A stretch of 23,466 bases of DNA from NCBI RefSeq assembly GCF_034119425.1, contig NZ_JAWUEL010000031.1, forward strand, positions 1 through 23,466, in the 5' to 3' direction. Shown piece by piece: positions 22,703 through 23,466 of the stretch (positions within the stretch are counted from its first letter, which is position 1; each line of letters opens with the position of its first letter). The position numbers and the translations under genes are program-made. The stretch comes from Actinotignum schaalii_C. GTDB lineage: Bacteria > Actinomycetota > Actinomycetes > Actinomycetales > Actinomycetaceae. The notes below the pieces were generated by a model that ran no database searches, had not been told where the DNA came from, and saw only the letters and a program-made list of their open reading frames with translations.

Positions 22703-23236
22703 ATGCCGTTCAAGGTCGGAGAAACCGTTATTTACCCGCATCACGGGGCAGCGGAAATTACTGATATTTCGGACAAGATTATCAGGGGTGAAAAGCGCAC
22801 CTACCTCACGCTTAACGTCATGCAGGGCGATATGGTCATTCAGGTTCCGGCCGAATCCATCGAGGAAGTTGGGGTCCGTGATGTCTCCAACGAAGATCAG
22901 CTTGAAGTGGTGTTTAGGGTTCTGCGCGAACAGGATGTGGAAGAACCTTCTAATTGGAGCCGGCGTTTCAAGGCGAATACCGAAAAGCTCACCTCGGGGG
23001 ATGTCAATAAGGTAGCCGAAGTGGTGCGTGACCTCACGCGCCGGGATACTGATCGCCACCTCTCGGCGGGGGAGAAGCGGATGCTCCAGCGCGCCCGCCA
23101 GATCCTCTGCTCGGAAATTGCCCTCGCCCGCGAATTGAGTGAAGAAGAAGCCGGTGAACTCCTCGATGAGATCCTGGCCGAAGGTAACGAGGGTCGGGAA
23201 AGTAGCTCGGAAGAAGGTGCTGCGGCGTCCGCCTAG
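22703..23236 (+). CDS. carD: CarD family RNA polymerase-binding transcription regulator
   Basis: This 177-residue protein resembles mycobacterial CarD (about 162 residues). The N-terminal Tudor-like domain (about 1-60; KVGETVIYPHHGAAEI) binds the polymerase beta subunit. The C-terminal helical domain (about 65-160) contains W85 in SNWSRRFKAN, at the same position as the tryptophan that wedges into the promoter bubble in Mycobacterium tuberculosis CarD. It stabilises open promoter complexes, chiefly at rRNA and other growth genes. A Ser/Glu/Ala-rich tail of about 15 residues is extra. GGAGAAAGG lies about 10 nt before the ATG. The gene has its own candidate promoter and a strong terminator. 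Confidence 0.95.
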   Translation: MPFKVGETVIYPHHGAAEITDISDKIIRGEKRTYLTLNVMQGDMVIQVPAESIEEVGVRDVSNEDQLEVVFRVLREQDVEEPSNWSRRFKANTEKLTSGDVNKVAEVVRDLTRRDTDRHLSAGEKRMLQRARQILCSEIALARELSEEEAGELLDEILAEGNEGRESSSEEGAAASA

Positions 23237-23298
23237 TCCTCCTGAGGTGCGTGGTGTCTTTGTTTCACGGCGCACGCTCGTTTTGAGGCACTCGTAAA

Positions 23299-23332
23299 TG
23301 AAGCGGTCCGGGAATTCTCCCGGGCCGCTTCA
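23299..23332 (+). terminator. Strong hairpin terminator after carD
   Basis: TGAAGCGGTCCGGG (23299-23312) pairs over 14 bp, with one G-T wobble, with CCCGGGCCGCTTCA (23319-23332) around loop AATTCT, about 60 bp after the carD stop. No T-tract follows. Confidence 0.8.
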
Positions 23333-23380
23333 CGCATTAAAGCTCGACGGCGCTGCCAGCTGGCTCGGGGTACCTCGGGG

Positions 23381-23416
23381 ATAGAAATGGGGTTAATAGA
23401 CAAAAAGTGGGTCTAA
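23381..23416 (-). repeat. Copy 2 of the 36-bp repeat, inverted relative to copy 1
   Basis: The reverse complement of this stretch matches 77-112 at 30 of 36 positions. It contains TAGAC and GTCTA half-sites 9 bp apart. Just inside the window edge, GGTCTAA (23410-23416) is repeated inverted as TTAGACC (23459-23465), so more structure may continue beyond the end. No gene is seen between the carD terminator and the window end. Confidence 0.5.
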
Positions 23417-23466
23417 TGACGGCGTGTCGTTAGCTCCCGATCTGGCCTTTACGGATGTTTAGACCG

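Overview
ORGANISM. The window looks like a chromosome segment of a moderately GC-rich actinobacterium, most likely Actinomycetaceae (the Trueperella/Arcanobacterium group is my best guess). The reasons are a CarD-type RNA polymerase-binding regulator, a SenX3-RegX3 two-component pair, a metal ABC transporter of the actinobacterial 'anchored repeat' class, fused fermentative AdhE, Shine-Dalgarno-led genes mixed with apparently leaderless starts (TANNNT 6-7 nt before the start codon), and GC-rich terminator hairpins without T-tracts. Genus is inference from gene content, not from a marker gene.

LAYOUT. (1) 1-2472 is an accessory-looking strip: short repeats, tRNA-Thr(CGT), a small membrane protein ending 1 nt from the tRNA, a C-terminal remnant of a DUF4143-type ATPase, and a GIY-YIG/DUF4357 nuclease-like gene. 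(2) 2483-6368 is a minus-strand sulfur amino acid module (Cys/Met-metabolism PLP enzyme, then a cystine-type ABC transporter). It is bracketed by two 62-bp direct repeats of about 92 percent identity. (3) 6392-9938 is a PadR regulator, ABC ATPase and FtsX-type permease operon with a palindromic candidate operator at the padR promoter. (4) 9919-10751 is a mostly non-coding stretch with one doubtful small ORF. (5) 10752-14916 holds adhE with a long low-complexity tail, a 50-residue lipoprotein that appears leaderless, and gpmA, with strong terminator hairpins after adhE and gpmA. (6) 15014-19664 is a Zur-box-controlled zinc-type uptake operon: a substrate-binding protein with an inserted surface-repeat domain, a membrane-anchored protein with the same domain, an ATPase and a permease, each start overlapping the previous stop. 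(7) 19693-22480 has phoU divergent from senX3-regX3, with an 11-bp-phased candidate PHO box between them. (8) 22640-23332 is carD, with twin palindromes in its leader and a strong terminator. The window ends in a sequence related, in inverted orientation, to positions 77-112.

HOW IT FITS TOGETHER. Most of the window is nutrient sensing and uptake (cystine, zinc, phosphate) next to fermentation and glycolysis genes, all of it core metabolism. The least described parts are the zinc operon whose substrate-binding protein and surface protein share an HTH-containing repeat domain, the direct repeats framing the sulfur module, the mini-lipoprotein, and the unexplained repeat family at both window ends. 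I saw no CRISPR array, rRNA gene, complete insertion sequence or prophage.
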